A stretch of DNA of 7,796 bases, taken from the NCBI GenBank assembly GCA_946885905.1, contig CAMPHL010000102.1, forward strand, positions 1 to 7,796. The letters run 5' to 3'. Below the pieces are notes generated by a model that was given only the letters and a program-made list of their open reading frames with translations, was not told the DNA's origin and searched no databases. Made by a program: the position numbers and the translations under genes. The DNA is from an uncultured Pseudomonadota bacterium (lineage in GTDB: Bacteria; Pseudomonadota; Gammaproteobacteria; Burkholderiales; Usitatibacteraceae). This document shows, in pieces, positions 5,434-7,796 of the stretch. The number at the start of each line of letters is the position of its first letter. The stretch's first letter is position 1.

Positions 5434-6155
5434 GCGATCATCCCGCGGTACTTGCGCTGCACCGGCCAACGCAAGTCTCGCACCTCGCGGCGCTGCGCGA
5501 CCACGTAGAGCGCGGAATTGCGGGGCGGATCGAAAGGGCCCACGGGATCCACCGCGAATGAGCGCAAGCCGCGTGCGAGGTCCCCGGTCACGCCCGCGAG
5601 CAGTTGCAGCTCGAAGCCGTTGGCCTCCATGAAATCGGGGTAGATCGTGGGGCTGAAGTTCCAGAAGCCGTGGTTCACCCGTGTGAGCGGCGCCGCGTGC
5701 ACCAGCACTCCGCCCTGGGCGAGCGCCTCGCAGGCATTCATGAAAGCCTGGCCCACGTTGAAACAGTGCTCGCATGTGCCGGTGTCCACCACGAGGTCGT
5801 AGCGGCGCACGTACTGCAGCGGCAGCGGCAGGTTGAGATCCACGATCGACTCGTTGCCGCGGATGCGCGCGACGTCGATCACGTCGGCCTCGACGCCGAG
5901 CGCCCGGAAGAAGGCGATCGATTCGTAGAGCGGGTCCTCCACGCCGGCGAGCCCGTGATATTCCCAGATCGCGCGGGCACCCTCGCGCACCGGCAACAGG
6001 GCAACGAGGGGTTCGCCCACGATGCGGGCGAGTACCGCGCGCGGAATCAGCAGGTCGGGATAGGCGAGCAGGAGCGCGCGCGAGGCGGGCTGGCGCTCCC
6101 GCAGCCGGCCGATCGCCTGGTGCAGCAGTTGGAGGTACAGCGCTTCGATCGCCAT
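5430..6155 (-). CDS. SAM methyltransferase-like protein of a glycan cluster, motif I not recognisable
   Basis: A 241-residue cytoplasmic protein. The central part RYDLVVDTGTCEHCFNVGQA (118-137) and the following EALAQGGVLVHAAPLTRVNHGFWNF look like motifs IV-VI of class I SAM methyltransferases ('YD+V.D.GT.EH.FN...A', then 'GG.++H..P...+HGF+.FSP'). The phrase SPTIYPDFMEANGFEL (168-183) also fits that group. The expected glycine-rich motif I (GxGxG) is absent: the region holds LLLAYPDLLIPRAVL (28-42). IDVARIRGNESIVDLNLPLP (93-112) may carry the acidic motif. It could therefore methylate the amino sugar made by the next two genes, or be a degenerate, non-catalytic relative. It is the first gene of the amino-sugar block and its TGA overlaps the ketoisomerase GTG. 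I chose the ATG at 6155 because a -10-like TATCAT precedes it; upstream starts would run into the divergent gene. No Shine-Dalgarno is visible. Confidence 0.72.
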   Translation of the reverse strand: MAIEALYLQLLHQAIGRLRERQPASRALLLAYPDLLIPRAVLARIVGEPLVALLPVREGARAIWEYHGLAGVEDPLYESIAFFRALGVEADVIDVARIRGNESIVDLNLPLPLQYVRRYDLVVDTGTCEHCFNVGQAFMNACEALAQGGVLVHAAPLTRVNHGFWNFSPTIYPDFMEANGFELQLLAGVTGDLARGLRSFAVDPVGPFDPPRNSALYVVAQRREVRDLRWPVQRKYRGMIA

Positions 6156-6161
6156 GGGTCG

Positions 6162-6167
6162 ATGATA
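6162..6167 (-). promoter_or_regulatory. Candidate -10 hexamer TATCAT for the methyltransferase-fdtA-fdtB block
   Basis: TATCAT on the minus strand is followed by six bases (CGACCC) and the ATG at 6155, so transcription would start at or next to the start codon. The hexamer matches the sigma70 -10 consensus at five of six positions. No clear -35 is seen in the GC-rich upstream sequence, which is already inside the divergent gene. It overlaps by two bases with the plus-strand candidate. Confidence 0.4.
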
Positions 6168-6171
6168 AACT
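6163..6171 (+). promoter_or_regulatory. Candidate extended -10 (TGATAAACT) for the GT-methyltransferase gene
   Basis: TG-A-TAAACT fits an extended -10 (TGnTATAAT), which can compensate for a missing -35; the sequence 16-17 bases upstream (CTTCGATC) is a poor -35. Nine bases separate it from the ATG at 6181, so the leader would be zero to three bases. No Shine-Dalgarno precedes the ATG. The element sits in the only AT-rich patch of the 25-base gap between the divergent genes. Confidence 0.4.
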
Positions 6172-6180
6172 CGCGCGGCG

Positions 6181-7704
6181 ATGCGCATCCTCTTCGTCAC
6201 GATGGCCGCGGTCGAAGGCGGGCCGGCGGGACCCACATCCCGCATCGCCTCGACCCGTTACCGCGTGCTGATGCCGGCGCAGCAGCTCGACCGCCTCGGC
6301 CACCAGGTGCAGATCGCGACTCTGCCTCCGGGGCCGGTTCCTGCGGCTTTCCTCCAGGTCGCCTGCGACGTCCTGGTGTTCTCCAAGAGCTTCCGTCCCG
6401 AGCACGAGCCGTTGATCCAGGCCGTGCGCGCGCGTGGCGCGAAGGTCGTCGCCGACTATTGCGACGACCATTTCGGGCGTGAGGACATCGGCGCCTGGTA
6501 CACGCGCCTGGCGAAGACGGCGGACATCGTCGTGGCGAGCACGCGCGCGATGGCCGATGCGGTCCGTGCCCACGCGAACCGCGAGGCGACCGTGATCACC
6601 GACCCCATCGAGGGACGGCGCGGGGCGCCCGCATTCGGGCCGCACCTGCCGAGCCTGCGCATTCTCTGGTTCGGCAACCACAACAACCTCATGTCCATCG
6701 TGGACCGCATGGCCGAGGTTCGCAGCCTCGCCGCCCGGGTGGCGCTCGACATCACCATCCTCACGACGCCGGGGGCGGGCGTAGATACGCTGCTGGCCGA
6801 CCTCGTGAGGCTCGAACCGACACGGATCACGGGCCGCGTCGTGCCCTGGTCCCTCGAGGGAACGTGGACGGCGCTGGAGGAGTGCGATCTCGTCTGGATC
6901 CCGGTCATCGACGGCGAGCGCTATTCCGTGAAGAGCGCCAACCGGCTGGTCGAATCCGTATGGGCCGGCCGCTACGTGGTGGCCGACGCGATGCCCACGT
7001 ACGAACCGTACGGCGACCTTGTAGCCGTGGGGACCGGGCTCGTGAAGGGCGTGATGGATGCGCTTGCGGCTCCAGACGCGGTGGAGAGGCGGATCGCCCA
7101 GGCGCAGCGGCGGGTCTCGAAGGAGCATTCCCTCTTCGAGGTGGGGCTCCAGTGGGCGCGCGCGCTCGGCGACAACGCACCGAGGCCGCTCAAGCTCAAC
7201 CTGGGCTGCGGGGACAAGATCCTGCCGGGCTACGTGAACGTGGACGTGGTCCAGTCCCGCGCCGGCATGCGCCCCGACGTGATCTGCGACCTGCACGACC
7301 TGGCGCCCTTCGGCGACGCGACCGCGGACGAGATCCTCACGGTGCATGTCGTGGAGCACTTCTGGCGCTGGGAAATCGCCGACGTGCTGAAGGAATGGGT
7401 GCGGGTGCTCAAGTCCGGCGGCCGCATGATCGTCGAGTGCCCCAATATCGCAGCCGCCTGCGAGACGTTCCTGCAGGACCCGGTGCGGCACGCGCGCGCC
7501 GACCAGGATGGGCAGCGCACGATGTGGGTCTTCTACGGGGACCCGCAATGGAAGGACCCACTGATGATCCACCGCTGGGGCTACACGCCCGATTCGCTCA
7601 AGGCGTTGCTCGCGGAAGCGGGACTCGCCGACGTGCGCCAGGAACCCGCGCAGTTCAAGCTCCGCGAGCCCCGCGACATGCGCGTGGTGGGCGTGAAGAC
7701 CTAG
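6181..7704 (+). CDS. Two-domain glycosyltransferase-methyltransferase fusion
   Basis: A 507-residue cytoplasmic protein with two enzymatic parts. Residues 1 to about 330 look like a GT-B glycosyltransferase: ILFVTMAAVEGGPAGPTSRI (3-22), RYRVLMPAQQLDRLGHQV (26-43), ADYCDDHF (91-98), IVVASTRAMADAVR (116-129), ILWFGNHNN (161-169), and a donor-site segment YSVKSANRLVESVWAGRYVV (248-267). Residues 337-507 are a class I SAM methyltransferase: motif I LNLGCG (339-344), NVDVV (353-357), CDLHDLAPFGD (369-379), DEILTVHVVEHF (383-394), VLKSGGRMIVECPN (409-422), and HRWGYTPDSLKALLAEAGL (464-482). The methyltransferase half is complete with its glycine-rich loop; the glycosyltransferase half is divergent, with one clear Glu (E258) in the donor segment. 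A natural reading is one protein that adds a sugar and methylates the product or donor, but the substrates are unknown. It is divergent from the amino-sugar block across 25 bases, and its stop overlaps the TonB receptor stop. Confidence 0.85.
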   Translation: MRILFVTMAAVEGGPAGPTSRIASTRYRVLMPAQQLDRLGHQVQIATLPPGPVPAAFLQVACDVLVFSKSFRPEHEPLIQAVRARGAKVVADYCDDHFGREDIGAWYTRLAKTADIVVASTRAMADAVRAHANREATVITDPIEGRRGAPAFGPHLPSLRILWFGNHNNLMSIVDRMAEVRSLAARVALDITILTTPGAGVDTLLADLVRLEPTRITGRVVPWSLEGTWTALEECDLVWIPVIDGERYSVKSANRLVESVWAGRYVVADAMPTYEPYGDLVAVGTGLVKGVMDALAAPDAVERRIAQAQRRVSKEHSLFEVGLQWARALGDNAPRPLKLNLGCGDKILPGYVNVDVVQSRAGMRPDVICDLHDLAPFGDATADEILTVHVVEHFWRWEIADVLKEWVRVLKSGGRMIVECPNIAAACETFLQDPVRHARADQDGQRTMWVFYGDPQWKDPLMIHRWGYTPDSLKALLAEAGLADVRQEPAQFKLREPRDMRVVGVKT

Positions 7705-7796
7705 AAGGCGTCGAGCCTCACCGACACCAAGATGCCGCGGGGCGCGCCTTCGTAGCCGACCGAGGTCTCGTAGCGCTTGTCGAGCAGGTTCACGGC
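7701..7796 (-). CDS. TonB-dependent outer-membrane receptor, C-terminal fragment
   Basis: The final 31 codons and TAG stop of a minus-strand gene that enters from the right edge. The fragment reads as VNLLDKRYETSVGYEGAPRG (residues 2-21 of the fragment) and then ILVSVRLDAF. 'V.NLLD+RYE...GY..PR' followed by a last beta-strand ending in Phe is the standard C terminus of TonB-dependent receptors, and the terminal aromatic residue is the Bam-complex recognition signal for outer-membrane barrels. The ligand cannot be told from this piece; a siderophore or cobalamin receptor is possible. Its stop codon shares the CTAG at 7701-7704 with the convergent GT-methyltransferase gene, so there is no space for a terminator between them. 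It may be unrelated to the glycan genes. Confidence 0.75.
   Translation of the reverse strand, partial: AVNLLDKRYETSVGYEGAPRGILVSVRLDAF

Noticed and set aside
4969..7572. An 867-residue minus-strand frame extending upstream of the ketoisomerase
   Set aside because: Family similarity begins near the GTG at 5433. Upstream sequence is antisense to the GT-methyltransferase gene and out of frame with the methyltransferase-like gene, low-complexity Arg/Gly/His-rich.
1..7796. CRISPR array, tRNA/rRNA, insertion sequence or integron-like elements
   Set aside because: No spaced direct repeats, no tRNA-like cloverleaf, no transposase reading frame and no terminal inverted repeats were seen by eye; the window is almost entirely protein-coding.

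Overview
The window is a very GC-rich, tightly packed piece of a Gram-negative chromosome. Protein style (an RfaQ-type heptosyltransferase, a WaaG-like GT4 enzyme and MsbA in a row, plus a TonB-dependent receptor) suggests a betaproteobacterium or close relative. This is inferred from recognised families, not from a marker gene. The theme is envelope glycan synthesis: lipopolysaccharide (LPS) core assembly and export next to a small module for a dTDP-3-amino-3,6-dideoxyhexose.

Layout, left to right: (1) Minus-strand LPS block, transcribed right to left: waaQ/rfaQ-like heptosyltransferase (1280-2398), WaaG-like GT4 glycosyltransferase (138-1283), and the first 43 codons of msbA (1-130). (2) A lone plus-strand GT-B glycosyltransferase of uncertain specificity (2397-3866). 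Its start touches the waaQ start and its stop overlaps the stop of the next gene. (3) Minus-strand amino-sugar block: methyltransferase-like protein (5430-6155), FdtA/QdtA-type dTDP-sugar 3,4-ketoisomerase (4969-5433), and FdtB/QdtB-type PLP aminotransferase (3863-4972). (4) A plus-strand two-domain protein, glycosyltransferase fused to a class I methyltransferase (6181-7704). (5) The last 31 codons of a minus-strand TonB-dependent receptor (7701-7796).

Proposed teamwork: FdtA moves the keto group of dTDP-4-keto-6-deoxyglucose from C4 to C3. FdtB then transaminates C3 to give dTDP-Fuc3N or dTDP-Qui3N. The co-directional methyltransferase-like gene sits where an N-acetyltransferase (FdtC/QdtC) would often be, so the amine may be modified differently here. 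One of the two plus-strand glycosyltransferases probably transfers the sugar, and the heptosyltransferase/WaaG/MsbA block builds and flips the LPS core-lipid A. No rmlA/rmlB (dTDP-glucose supply) lies in the window.

The packing is extreme. Three same-strand junctions are GTGA overlaps, both convergent junctions overlap at the stop codons (CTAA, CTAG), and both divergent junctions have -10-like hexamers 6-9 nt from the start codons with no clear Shine-Dalgarno. That arrangement hints at leaderless or near-leaderless transcription. I see no gap over 30 bases, no tRNA or rRNA, no CRISPR array, no insertion sequence, and no room for a conventional terminator between convergent genes.
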